Assembly: GCA_019638185.1 (NCBI GenBank)
Contig: JAHBUH010000002.1
Span: 124,001-188,000 of the forward strand
From: Leadbetterella sp.
GTDB lineage: Bacteria; Bacteroidota; Bacteroidia; Cytophagales; Spirosomataceae
DNA length: 64,000 nt
Direction: 5' to 3'
Shown here: piece after piece, positions 1 through 9,939 of the stretch
How the letters are laid out: every line of letters starts with the position of its first letter
Position numbering within the stretch: position 1 is the stretch's first letter
The notes under the pieces: generated by a model
Seen by the model: only the letters and a program-made list of their open reading frames with translations
What the model was told of the DNA's origin: nothing
The model's database searches: none
Translations under genes and position numbers: made by a program

Positions 1-54
1 GAATTTTAACCATCTTTTTCCTTGGCGGATAGCGCTACATATAATTTTTCTATA

Positions 55-912
55 TCATTCGATATAGTTATAATCACGCTGTTCTTTCTTTATGAAAAGC
101 ATTAATTCCTCTTTTGTCATAGATTTGCCACTTATTCTTATATCACCCACAATTGCACCTCCATTACTTTCCATTTGTTCAAATGGGTTATCTCTTATCC
201 TTTGCTGAATCTCTTTAAATCTTTCTTCATCAATCAGATGGTAGTTAGGGGGGATGTGTAGGAGTTTCTCCGGCAATTGGCGTTCCAGGCCGGAAATATG
301 AAAAATATAGTCCCCTTCTTTAGATACTATTCTAAGAATCAACCCGGGAAGCCCGGCAAACTTATAAGGGCCATCAGAAACAGGTATTTCCGGGGTAAAC
401 CAGGCTATCCATTCTCTTTCACCAAATTGGCATTCTGCTTTGAAGCACTGCATTCCGCTAATGATACTGTCTCCGTTGCTGATAATGTTCCAGTTTTGGG
501 GGTTCATAGAGGCGCGCCGGTATGCATTATACTGTTTTTGCAGATGTTCTTCTATAACCGTAGTATTTCTTTCCTCGAAATTCTTTACAATAGTGCATTT
601 AAACCATGGAAGTCCGATCATACTTAATTCGCTTGCCCTTTCCTGGGGTGATATGGCTTTTTCCAACGCAATATTTTTAAGTAATAATTTATTATCGATG
701 AAAACGGATTCTTTTGGTGAAATAAACAATTTAACAGCCTCTTTTGATCTCTTGCTACTGTTTTTCATCTTTTTTATATCTAATGTGTAAGAGACAATGA
801 GAACATTATCCTTTTCTCCTTTAAAGACTTCTCTAGGAGCGCTAATCAGGTAAAAGAAAAATAATCCCCCTATACATTTTATGAGGAAATTAATATTTAG
901 AGCATATAACAT
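55..912 (-). CDS. GLPGLI family exported protein
   Basis: This 285-residue protein carries the family-naming motif GLPGLI at about residues 187-192, within a stretch reading FAGLPGLILRI, followed by a beta-rich segment. The N-terminus has a hydrophobic stretch (about residues 8-24) that could be a signal peptide or anchor. GLPGLI proteins are largely confined to Bacteroidota and are thought to be exported; their role is not known, so none is given here. It lies directly downstream of a small six-cysteine exported protein on the same strand, but a strong hairpin (938-969) stands between them, so co-transcription is doubtful. The gene is AT-rich compared with the genes after 1.8 kb. The family call is firm; function is open. 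Confidence 0.85.
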   Translation of the reverse strand: MLYALNINFLIKCIGGLFFFYLISAPREVFKGEKDNVLIVSYTLDIKKMKNSSKRSKEAVKLFISPKESVFIDNKLLLKNIALEKAISPQERASELSMIGLPWFKCTIVKNFEERNTTVIEEHLQKQYNAYRRASMNPQNWNIISNGDSIISGMQCFKAECQFGEREWIAWFTPEIPVSDGPYKFAGLPGLILRIVSKEGDYIFHISGLERQLPEKLLHIPPNYHLIDEERFKEIQQRIRDNPFEQMESNGGAIVGDIRISGKSMTKEELMLFIKKEQRDYNYIE

Positions 913-937
913 ATTATAGGATATTTAATATTAAGAA

Positions 938-969
938 AGAACAACCACTGAAAAATAAATGGTTGTTCT
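938..969 (-). terminator. Hairpin terminator after the six-cysteine protein gene
   Basis: A perfect 10-bp stem (AGAACAACCA at 938-947 pairing with TGGTTGTTCT at 960-969) has a 12-nt loop and, on the minus strand, is followed by a T-rich run. It sits 18 bp after the stop codon at 987. Confidence 0.65.
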
Positions 970-986
970 TTAATAAATGCGTCTTA

Positions 987-1388
987 CTAATATTCTAAAC
1001 AATCACTAGGATTCATTCCAACTGATGAAATACTATAATTGCAGCCTGGGCATAAGGAGCTGCTAATACCTAAAAGTTGGCTTAGTGCGCTGCCCATCGA
1101 CTCTTCAGGTAGTGTCGCGATATTGATCGAGCCGGAAGAACATGGGGGGGCGCAACTTACAGAGCCGGATCCAATGAAACATTCCCTTACCATAATTTGA
1201 GAGGAAGGGTTATTCTCTTGGGATAGATGAGCTTGTATTTTTTTGATAACTTCATCAGAAATTATTTCACCATTACTGATTAAAGGGAGCTCATCAGATA
1301 CCATTTGTTGAGATTTTTTAGCCAAACCTTCGTTGGCAAATACCCCAAATGAAATTAATGAGAAGAATACTACAAAAAAAGATTTCAT
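987..1388 (-). CDS. Small exported six-cysteine protein, unknown function
   Basis: I do not recognise this 133-residue protein. It begins with a clear signal peptide (MKSFFVVFFSLISFGVFANE, cleavage probable near residue 19). The mature part has a charged, helical N-terminal half (about residues 20-68) and a glycine/serine-rich C-terminal half holding six cysteines at 70, 79, 83, 113, 116 and 130. The spacing includes CxxxC and CxxC pairs, which would suit disulfides or a metal site. No lipobox is present. It has its own terminator and lies upstream of the GLPGLI gene on the same strand. The two-part build (leader, acidic helix, Cys-rich core) could also suit a secreted peptide precursor, but no processing or modification genes are nearby. 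Confidence 0.6.
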   Translation of the reverse strand: MKSFFVVFFSLISFGVFANEGLAKKSQQMVSDELPLISNGEIISDEVIKKIQAHLSQENNPSSQIMVRECFIGSGSVSCAPPCSSGSINIATLPEESMGSALSQLLGISSSLCPGCNYSISSVGMNPSDCLEY

Positions 1389-1814
1389 GATTTTTAAATT
1401 TAAATTGGTTTATTCATTACCGTGATTTTTAAGCAGCTGTCTGAATATCTCCTGCTACATGCATGTATTGTAAATCTTGGAAAAAAAAATGGAACAATGC
1501 AAATTTATGAAAGTACATTTCAGGATATTTTTATTAAACGGTACAAATCAACCATTTAATTTCTACCATAATACTGTTCAACTCTCCGTTCTACATAAAC
1601 CGGATAGCCTCTTGGCGGTTCATAAAAAGACCATTTATTGTACCATTTATATGGACATCAGATGGGATTATGTGTTCATAGTCAATTTGCGGAATTTCTT
1701 TTTTGACCAGTAGGCGTTGGGGCAGTAGTAGACCGTACAGACGACACAGGCTGCTTCGATATGCCAAATACCGGGACTCATCATTTCTTCTTTTTAAGCC
1801 ATATATTCTTTCCC
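1389..1814. other. Intergenic stretch without a supportable gene
   Basis: These 426 bp are AT-rich up to about 1700 and then change to the GC-rich composition of the following genes. Short open frames occur (for example 1477-1713 on the plus strand), but none has a signal peptide, a known motif or coding-like composition. The promoter of the six-cysteine protein should lie just above 1388; no clear -7/-33 pair was seen. Confidence 0.5.
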
Positions 1815-2726
1815 TTATAACTCCAGCACCATCCCCTCTTCCGCCACATGAAAGCCGGCCTGAAGTACTTCACGGTAGGCCGGGCTGGCGGGGTTAAGGA
1901 GGGGGTTGGTGTGGTTCAGGTGAATGAAGTATACCTTGGCTTTTTCGGCGGGGGGCAGGTTTTGGAGGAGAGCCATGGTTTCTTCCACAAACGGGTGGGG
2001 GATCTCGGACATGTCGCGGCCGGGGATCTCGCCGTTTTTAAAGAAGGTGGCGTCTACCAGGGCGTAGTCTACCTGCGCCAGGATGTCTTCCAGTTTTTTG
2101 TTCCAGTGGTTCCATTTGTCTATGTCGGGCAGGAAAAGCGCCTTTTTGGTAGGGCCCTGGATGATGAAACCCACGGTTTCAGAGTATTCATCGCGGTGGG
2201 GAACCCGGATGGGGCTTACCTGCAGGGTGGGGGTGAGGGCCACCGGTTTTTCTTCCTGCATTTCGCGGAGGGCTATGTTATCCAGTTTTACCAGCTGCTC
2301 CCAGGGGCCGTTACTTTCCAGGAAAGTTTTGAGCCGGGGCATGGTGTAGGCCGGGGTTTTATGGGCGCCGGCGGCTTCGCGGCCCAGGTACATCAGGCCG
2401 GTATAGTGGCCTATGTGAGCATGGGTAAGGAAAATGCCTTCCGGTAAGCGTCGGGCGGGGTTTCCGGCAGCGGTGAGGAGGGCTTTTATCTGGGCGGGCA
2501 TGTCAGGAGTGGCATCAAACAGCCAGGACCGGCCGGCTTCCGTTACGCCTACACAGGATACCAGCCGCCTGGGGGCGGTGCTGTTCCATTGATTTTTACA
2601 GCATTCCTTTTCGCAGCCGATGTGTGGGTAGCCAGCATCCTGTACCGTTCCTAAAACCACCAGGCGGGTTTGGGAGAAGGCCGGAACCGGGTCCAGGAGG
2701 AGCAGGAGTAAGGCGCATTTTAGCAT
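1815..2726 (-). CDS. Exported MBL-fold hydrolase, PqqB-like
   Basis: This is a metallo-beta-lactamase-fold protein most like the PqqB branch. The start at 2726 was chosen because it gives a normal signal peptide (MLKCALLLLLLDPVPAFSQ) directly before the domain; the longer frame to 2831 would bury it and overlap the upstream gene. The domain opens with LGTVQDAGYPHIGC, typical of PqqB-like proteins. The metal motif reads THAHIGH (H102, H104, H107), so the usual Asp of HxHxDH is replaced by Gly. No other pyrroloquinoline quinone gene is nearby, so PQQ synthesis is unlikely and the substrate is unknown. The gene follows aguB on the same strand with a gap of 94 bp. Confidence 0.75.
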   Translation of the reverse strand: MLKCALLLLLLDPVPAFSQTRLVVLGTVQDAGYPHIGCEKECCKNQWNSTAPRRLVSCVGVTEAGRSWLFDATPDMPAQIKALLTAAGNPARRLPEGIFLTHAHIGHYTGLMYLGREAAGAHKTPAYTMPRLKTFLESNGPWEQLVKLDNIALREMQEEKPVALTPTLQVSPIRVPHRDEYSETVGFIIQGPTKKALFLPDIDKWNHWNKKLEDILAQVDYALVDATFFKNGEIPGRDMSEIPHPFVEETMALLQNLPPAEKAKVYFIHLNHTNPLLNPASPAYREVLQAGFHVAEEGMVLEL

Positions 2727-2820
2727 AACGGAGAGGGAGGTAGTCGTCCTTTTGTTTATTTCAACCGGCAATACGCACTCTGCCTCATTCGTGAGTAGCC
2801 GGATCATCCCTTTGTTTGTT

Positions 2821-3693
<873 letters not shown>

Positions 3694-3836
3694 CAGTAAT
3701 CTTAAATTCCGGGTAGCAATTTCGTTAAATTTTCCGGTACTATTGATAAGACGGGGCTTTTAAGGTGCGTTATGATGTAACCATTAGAGATATTCCCGGT
3801 TATTAATACTATTTACTCAGCATTCACCTTATACGT

Positions 3837-5042
3837 ATGAGAACCCTGTTTTTTGCCTTTTTCTTTCTTGTTAATGTATGCTACGCACAATCCGGCCTTC
3901 AGGTAGGAGATGATGCCCGGCAGGTCCCGCTTAACGGCATTATTAATGCTGAAAACGTTTCGGCTAAAGTGGGAGATTACGAATCAAAAATCGTGATCCT
4001 GGACTTTTGGGCTACATGGTGCGGGCCGTGTATCCAGTCGCTGCCCCACATAGAGGGCTTACAAAAGGAGTTTCCGGAGGAGATAAAGGTATTTACCGTG
4101 AACCAGTCGGATTCCAGGAGCCGGATCGACCGGTTTCTTACCAAACGGCCGCTCGGCCTGCCCATTGTACGGGATACGGCCTATGCCCTGAAAGATTATT
4201 TTCCCCACCGGGTGATCCCGCATACGGTGGTCATCGGGAAAAACGGGAAAGTGGCCGCCATTACTTTCCCGGAAAAAATTACTCCGGAACTGATCCGGGA
4301 GCTGTTAAACCAGAAGACGGTAAACCTGGAGGTGAAAAAAGAGGCCATGGACTTTGATCCGGTCCGGCTCCTGATGGGCGACGGAAGTTCCGAGTTTTTA
4401 TTTGTGGTGAACCGGTTTATCCCGGGGAACAGTTCGTTATCCAACACCAGCTACCGGAAAACCCTGTATGAGAACCGGCGGATATTAATGTCTAACCTGG
4501 GTCTGAGGAGCATTTACGAAATAGCCTGGCAGATACCGGCCATTGAGAAAACCACGGTGGAGGTAAAAGACCCTTCTAAGTTTGAATGGAACGAGGCTAA
4601 CCTGTACAGCATTGACCTGATCCTGCCGGAAGCCTTGGGAGAGAAGCGGTTTGATATTTTACAATATTACCTGAACCTGTATTTTCCTTACAAAGTGGAG
4701 TGGGAAAAGAGGCTGGCCAATGTGAAATTGCTCCGGAAGAAAGCGGGGGTGGAGTTTGCCCTGGCCGACACGGGCAAAGAGAAGAATATCTATTACGGCC
4801 TCAGCGGAAAAGGACTTAAAGCCGAAAATGCAGGCATAGAGGCTTTGGTGGAGCTTTTGAATTTCAATAAACTGGTGGGTAAAACGGTTTTTGATGAAAC
4901 GGGCCTGACCGGTACGTATAATTTTGATGTTCCGTATTACCTGGAAGACCGGAATAATATTTATAAGGAGCTGGATAAGCTGGGCCTGGAGCTGATCGAC
5001 AGTAAAAAGGAGATGACATTCTGGTATATCCGGGACAAATAA
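3837..5042 (+). CDS. Exported TlpA-like thioredoxin with C-terminal DUF3738-like domain
   Basis: This 401-residue protein has a signal peptide (MRTLFFAFFFLVNVCYAQ) and an N-terminal TlpA/ResA-type thioredoxin domain (about residues 22-160) with the active site WATWCGPC, Cys62 and Cys65, and the cis-Pro segment near RVIPHT. Such domains reduce or exchange disulfides in the periplasm. The second half (about 175-401) resembles DUF3738 (TIGR03435), seen in its closing pattern 'DETGLTGTYNFDVPYYL' and the final L-GLEL-segment; its function is unknown. Thioredoxin-DUF3738 fusion is a recurring Bacteroidota arrangement. It is transcribed divergently from aguB and stands alone; gltB follows after 377 bp. 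Confidence 0.8.
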   Translation: MRTLFFAFFFLVNVCYAQSGLQVGDDARQVPLNGIINAENVSAKVGDYESKIVILDFWATWCGPCIQSLPHIEGLQKEFPEEIKVFTVNQSDSRSRIDRFLTKRPLGLPIVRDTAYALKDYFPHRVIPHTVVIGKNGKVAAITFPEKITPELIRELLNQKTVNLEVKKEAMDFDPVRLLMGDGSSEFLFVVNRFIPGNSSLSNTSYRKTLYENRRILMSNLGLRSIYEIAWQIPAIEKTTVEVKDPSKFEWNEANLYSIDLILPEALGEKRFDILQYYLNLYFPYKVEWEKRLANVKLLRKKAGVEFALADTGKEKNIYYGLSGKGLKAENAGIEALVELLNFNKLVGKTVFDETGLTGTYNFDVPYYLEDRNNIYKELDKLGLELIDSKKEMTFWYIRDK

Positions 5043-5419
5043 ACCGGCTGATATACCCGCCCAAGCGCTGCTGCCTGTACACGGTTTAATTTAAAGCCGT
5101 CTGAAAATCCTAATACTAAAGAATATTCGGAAAAATACTGAAAATGTTATATGTTTGTTTAGTTTCATGAGTGAATATATGAATATTATTGCCAATAAGG
5201 CCGAATATTATTCAGATTCAAAACGGGTTTAGGATAATTTTTATAGAAATTATAATTTAAAAAATAAAATACGCATTTTCAGTAGAAAATATGGATTAGG
5301 TGTATTGTTTCGAAATAAAAGTCTGATAAATTGCATTGTGGGTATATTTTATATCAGCCAATTGTATTTTTCTGATATCTTATATCCTTTTTAGAATATA
5401 GTGGCAGTTTCAGAAGACT
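5043..5419. other. Long AT-rich leader region before gltB
   Basis: These 377 bp are strongly AT-rich and contain no open frame worth calling. They hold the candidate gltB promoter at 5126-5157, which would leave an untranslated leader of roughly 250 nt. I saw no recognisable riboswitch core in it. Confidence 0.5.
5126..5157 (+). promoter_or_regulatory. Candidate gltBD promoter
   Basis: A -7 box TATGTTTG (5150-5157) fits the Bacteroidota consensus TAnnTTTG. A partial -33 box TTCG (5126-5129) lies 20 bp upstream. The long distance to the gltB start is the main weakness. Confidence 0.35.
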
Positions 5420-8400
5420 ATGGAAGCAAATAAAGGATTGTATTTACCTGATTTTGAGCATGATGCATGTGGTATCGGCTTCAGGGCGCATTTAAAAGGC
5501 GGAAAATCGCACCAGATCGTGGCCGATGCCATTACCATGCTGGAGCGGATGGACCACCGGGGCGCCTGCGGCTGTGACCCGAATACCGGTGACGGCGCCG
5601 GGATTTTACTCCAGATTCCCCATGAATTTCTTTACGACGAGTGCCTGGAGCTGGGTTTCCGGCTGCCGAAGTACGGCGAGTACGCCGTGGGCATGATCTT
5701 TTTTCCTTACGATGAAAACCAAAGGCGGGAGTGCAAGGAGATCATTAACCGGAAGGTGGAGAAACTGGGCTTTGAGCTGCTGGGTTACCGCAAGGTACCC
5801 ACCCGCAATGAAACCCTGGGGCAGGGCTCTCTCTCCGTGGAACCCTGGGTGGAGCAGCTTTTCCTGAAGCTGACGGACGTAGACACCATCACTTTTGAGC
5901 GGAAGCTCTACGTGCTGCGCCAGATCACCACTAAGCTGATCCATGAATCGGTGGCCGGTTCGGAAGATAGCTTTTATTACAGCTCGCTGTCTACCAAGAC
6001 CATTTCATATAAAGGCCAGCTGACCACCGATCAGCTGAAGTATTATTTCCCGGATATCACCCGGAAAGACGTGATCTCGGCTTTTGCCATTGTACACTCC
6101 CGTTTTTCTACCAATACATTTCCTTCCTGGAAACTGGCCCAGCCTTTCCGGTATATTGCCCATAACGGCGAGATCAATACCGTAAAAGGCAATGTAAACT
6201 GGATCCGGGCCGGGGAGGCTTCTTTTTATTCGGAGTTTTTTACGGATAAGGAGATGCAGATGATCCTGCCGATCTGCCATAAGGGCAATTCCGACTCGGC
6301 TCACCTGGATAACGCCATTGAGCTGCTGCACCTTTCGGGCCGCTCGCTGCCGCATGTGATGATGATGCTGATCCCGGAGGCCTGGGAGGAAAACCCGGAT
6401 ATGGATCCGGTGAGGCGGGCTTTTTATGAGTTTCATTCGTCGGTGATCGAACCGTGGGACGGCCCCGCCTCCATCTCGTTTACCGATGGCAAGATCGTAG
6501 GCGCCACCCTGGACCGGAACGGTCTCCGGCCTTCACGCTACTGGGTTCTGAAAGATGATACCGTGGTGATGGCGTCGGAAGCCGGCGTGCTGGACATTGA
6601 TCCGGCGCAGGTGCTGTACAAGGGCCGCCTGCAGCCCGGGAAGATGTTTGTGGTGGATATGGAGCAGGGGCGCATCATCCCGGATGAGGAGCTGAAAGCG
6701 GATATCTGCAGCCGGCAGCCTTACCAGCAGTGGCTGGATGAGCATAAGATCATGATCCAGGACCTGCCGGAGTCTATCCGGCCCTATACCCAGTATAGCG
6801 AGGAAGGCCTGCTGAAGCGACAGATCTCGGGCGGTATGACCTCCGAAGACCTGAGGCTGATCCTGGCGCCCATGGCGGCGTCCGGCGCGGAGGCCATCGG
6901 CTCCATGGGTATTGATATCCCGCTGGCGGTGCTGTCTAACCAGAGCCAGCATATTTCCTATTATTTTAAGCAGCTTTTTGCCCAGGTAACTAACCCGCCC
7001 ATTGATTCCATCCGGGAGCGGTCTATCATGTCGCTGATCTCCTTTGTGGGCGCTTCGGAAAATATCCTGTCGGAGTCGCCGAAGCACTGCCGCCAGGTCC
7101 AGCTGAACCAGCCGGTGCTGACCATCAAGCAGTTTGATAAGCTTCGTTTTGTGGATTACGAGGGCTTCCAGGCCAAAACCATCAATACGTATTTTAACGT
7201 GGATAGCCCCGATCCGGCCCGGGCGCTGGAGTTTGCCCTGGAGCGGATCTGTCGTTATGCCGTGGATGCTATTTATGACGGCTTTGAGATCATTATTCTC
7301 TCTGACCGGGCCATCGATTCGGACCATGCGCCTATCCCGTCGCTTCTGGCGGTTTCGGCGGTGCATCATCACCTGATCCGCAAGGGCCTGCGGGGCAAGA
7401 TCGGCCTGCTGGTGGAGAGCGGCGACATCTGGGAGACCCACCATTTTGCCACGCTGATTGGTTACGGGGCTTCCGGGATCTGTCCGTATATCGCCTTTGA
7501 AACCCTCTCCAGCATGAACCGGACCCATATGATCAGCGGCGGGTTAAGTGATGAGCAGCTGTATAAAAACTATATCAAAGCCGTGAACAAGGAGCTGCTG
7601 AAGATTTTCTCCAAGATGGGGATATCCACGCTGGCCTCTTACCGCGGCGCCCAGATTTTTGAGTGCATCGGTTTAGGGAAACCGTTAGTAGACCGCTTCT
7701 TTACGGGGACGGTCTCACGGATCGGCGGACTGGGGATTGAGGAGATCGCTCGCGAGTGCCTGATCCGGCACGCGGTGGCCTTCCCGAAAGTACCGAGTGT
7801 GAAAAAGCTGGAAGTGGGCGGGGTGTACCAGTGGAAGCAGCGGGGCGAAAAGCACCTGTTTAACCCGGATACCATCCACTTGCTGCAGCAGTCCACCCGG
7901 GTAGGGGTTTCTGACCCGAAACGCGGCTACGAGATTTTTAAGAAGTATACCAAAGTAATGAATGAGCAGGCGGATAAGACCATGACCCTTCGCAGCCTGC
8001 TGAAATTCAAAGGGGCCAAACCCATTCCGCTGGAAGAGGTGGAGCCCGTGGAAAATATCATGCGGCGTTTTGCTACCGGGGCCATGTCTTTCGGGTCTAT
8101 TTCCTGGGAGGCGCACACCACGCTGGCCATTGCCATGAACCGGATAGGCGGGATGTCTAATTCCGGCGAAGGCGGCGAAGACGAGGCCCGCTACACCCTG
8201 CTGCCGAACGGCGATAACATGAACTCGCGGGTGAAGCAGGTGGCTTCGGGGCGCTTCGGGGTGACCTCGTATTACCTCAGCAATGCCGATGAACTCCAGA
8301 TCAAGCTGGCCCAGGGTGCCAAGCCCGGTGAGGGCGGACAGCTGCCCGGCCACAAGGTGGACGAGTGGATAGGCCGTGTACGTCACAGTACCCCCGGCGT

Positions 8401-9934
8401 GGGACTGATCTCGCCGCCGCCGCACCACGATATTTATTCGATAGAAGACCTGGCCCAGCTAATCTTTGACCTGAAAAATGCTAACCGCAAGGCGCGGATA
8501 TCCGTGAAACTGGTGTCTGAAGCCGGTGTGGGAACGGTAGCTTCAGGGGTGGCCAAAGCCCACGCCGATGCCGTGCTGATAGCCGGTTATGACGGCGGTA
8601 CGGGAGCCAGCCCCCTGTCTTCTATCCGCCATGCGGGCCTGCCGTGGGAGCTGGGCCTGGCGGAAACCCACCAGACCCTGGTCAGGAATAAACTGCGGGG
8701 CCGGATAGCGGTGCAGACCGACGGGCAGATCCGTACGGGGCGGGATATCGTGATCGCCACTCTGCTGGGGGCAGAAGAATACGGTGTGGCCACGGCGGCG
8801 CTGGTGACGGTGGGCTGCATCATGATGCGGAAGTGCCACCTGAATACCTGCCCGGTGGGGGTAGCTACCCAGAATAAAGAATTACGCGCCCTGTTTTCCG
8901 GCCAGCCGGAGCATGTGGTGAATATGTTTACCTACCTGGCCATGGAGGTACGTGAGATCATGGCGGAACTGGGCTTCCGGACCATTAATGAGATGGTGGG
9001 ACAAAGCCAGTACCTGGCGCCGCGCAGCCGGGCCGACCACTGGAAGCTGAAGCACCTGGATCTGTCAGGAATCCTGTACCGCGAAGAAATGGATGTGGCG
9101 CTGTACAAGCAGGAAGAGCAGGATCACGGCATAGACGGCGTGCTGGACCGCACGCTGATCCGCGATGCGGAGCCGGCGCTGGAAAATCGGACTCCGGTGA
9201 CCGGTGAATATACCATCAACAACCTGAACCGCTCCATAGGCGCCATGCTTTCTAACGAGATATCGAAGCGCTACCAGGGCAAAGGCCTGGCGCCTGGCAC
9301 TATCCGTTATAAGTTTTACGGCACGGCGGGGCAGTCGTTCGGGGCGTTTTCCACCCGCGGGATCCGCTTTGAGCTGGAAGGCGATGCCAATGATTATTTC
9401 GGCAAGGGCCTCTGCGGCGCCGAGCTGGTGGTGTACCCGTCACGGAAAGCCACTTTCCGGGCCTCTGAAAACATGGCGGTAGGAAACGTATCCTTCTACG
9501 GCGCTACTTCCGGTGAGGCTTTTATCCGCGGAATGGCCGGTGAGCGCTTCTGCGTGCGTAATTCCGGGGCCAAAGTGGTGGTAGAAGGCATCGGTGACCA
9601 CGGCTGCGAATACATGACGGGAGGAATAGCGGTGATCCTGGGGGAAACCGGCCGGAATTTTGCGGCGGGCATGAGCGGTGGAATCGCTTACGTGTATGAT
9701 GCGAGCGGGTCGTTTGCAGGAAAATGTAACCCGGAAATGGTGGACCTGGATGACCTGACCGATGAGGATGTGGAAACGCTGAAGGACCTGATCACCCGGC
9801 ACCTGGAGAGCACGGGCAGTGATGTGGCGCAGGCCATCCTGGAAAACTGGAGCCTGGAGCGGGAGAAGTTTGTAAAAGTATTCCCGCGCGATTACAAGAA
9901 GATATTGATGGAAAAAGAAATTTTAGCGGCCTGA
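5420..9934 (+). CDS. gltB: Glutamate synthase large subunit
   Basis: GltB (1504 residues) makes glutamate from glutamine and 2-oxoglutarate, working with GltD in ammonium assimilation. Domains in order are: class II glutamine amidotransferase from Cys17 (FEHDACGIGF; the first 16 residues are the propeptide removed to free the catalytic cysteine) to about residue 430; a central domain to about 760; the FMN/synthase domain to about 1160 with the 3Fe-4S ligands Cys1133, Cys1139 and Cys1144 (CIMMRKCHLNTC); and the C-terminal GXGXG beta-helix to about 1450. Length is normal. GltD follows 5 bp after the stop, so the two form an operon. The cofactor partner NADPH is inferred from the presence of GltD. 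Confidence 0.98.
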   Translation: MEANKGLYLPDFEHDACGIGFRAHLKGGKSHQIVADAITMLERMDHRGACGCDPNTGDGAGILLQIPHEFLYDECLELGFRLPKYGEYAVGMIFFPYDENQRRECKEIINRKVEKLGFELLGYRKVPTRNETLGQGSLSVEPWVEQLFLKLTDVDTITFERKLYVLRQITTKLIHESVAGSEDSFYYSSLSTKTISYKGQLTTDQLKYYFPDITRKDVISAFAIVHSRFSTNTFPSWKLAQPFRYIAHNGEINTVKGNVNWIRAGEASFYSEFFTDKEMQMILPICHKGNSDSAHLDNAIELLHLSGRSLPHVMMMLIPEAWEENPDMDPVRRAFYEFHSSVIEPWDGPASISFTDGKIVGATLDRNGLRPSRYWVLKDDTVVMASEAGVLDIDPAQVLYKGRLQPGKMFVVDMEQGRIIPDEELKADICSRQPYQQWLDEHKIMIQDLPESIRPYTQYSEEGLLKRQISGGMTSEDLRLILAPMAASGAEAIGSMGIDIPLAVLSNQSQHISYYFKQLFAQVTNPPIDSIRERSIMSLISFVGASENILSESPKHCRQVQLNQPVLTIKQFDKLRFVDYEGFQAKTINTYFNVDSPDPARALEFALERICRYAVDAIYDGFEIIILSDRAIDSDHAPIPSLLAVSAVHHHLIRKGLRGKIGLLVESGDIWETHHFATLIGYGASGICPYIAFETLSSMNRTHMISGGLSDEQLYKNYIKAVNKELLKIFSKMGISTLASYRGAQIFECIGLGKPLVDRFFTGTVSRIGGLGIEEIARECLIRHAVAFPKVPSVKKLEVGGVYQWKQRGEKHLFNPDTIHLLQQSTRVGVSDPKRGYEIFKKYTKVMNEQADKTMTLRSLLKFKGAKPIPLEEVEPVENIMRRFATGAMSFGSISWEAHTTLAIAMNRIGGMSNSGEGGEDEARYTLLPNGDNMNSRVKQVASGRFGVTSYYLSNADELQIKLAQGAKPGEGGQLPGHKVDEWIGRVRHSTPGVGLISPPPHHDIYSIEDLAQLIFDLKNANRKARISVKLVSEAGVGTVASGVAKAHADAVLIAGYDGGTGASPLSSIRHAGLPWELGLAETHQTLVRNKLRGRIAVQTDGQIRTGRDIVIATLLGAEEYGVATAALVTVGCIMMRKCHLNTCPVGVATQNKELRALFSGQPEHVVNMFTYLAMEVREIMAELGFRTINEMVGQSQYLAPRSRADHWKLKHLDLSGILYREEMDVALYKQEEQDHGIDGVLDRTLIRDAEPALENRTPVTGEYTINNLNRSIGAMLSNEISKRYQGKGLAPGTIRYKFYGTAGQSFGAFSTRGIRFELEGDANDYFGKGLCGAELVVYPSRKATFRASENMAVGNVSFYGATSGEAFIRGMAGERFCVRNSGAKVVVEGIGDHGCEYMTGGIAVILGETGRNFAAGMSGGIAYVYDASGSFAGKCNPEMVDLDDLTDEDVETLKDLITRHLESTGSDVAQAILENWSLEREKFVKVFPRDYKKILMEKEILAA

Positions 9935-9939
9935 CAGAT

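Noticed and set aside
1477..1713. 78-residue open frame in the 1389-1814 gap
   Set aside because: No signal peptide, motif or promoter, and composition of intergenic DNA.
6533..7528. Long antisense open frame inside gltB
   Set aside because: It is rich in Arg, His and Gln as expected for the reverse of a GC-rich gene, and gltB is unquestionable on the other strand.
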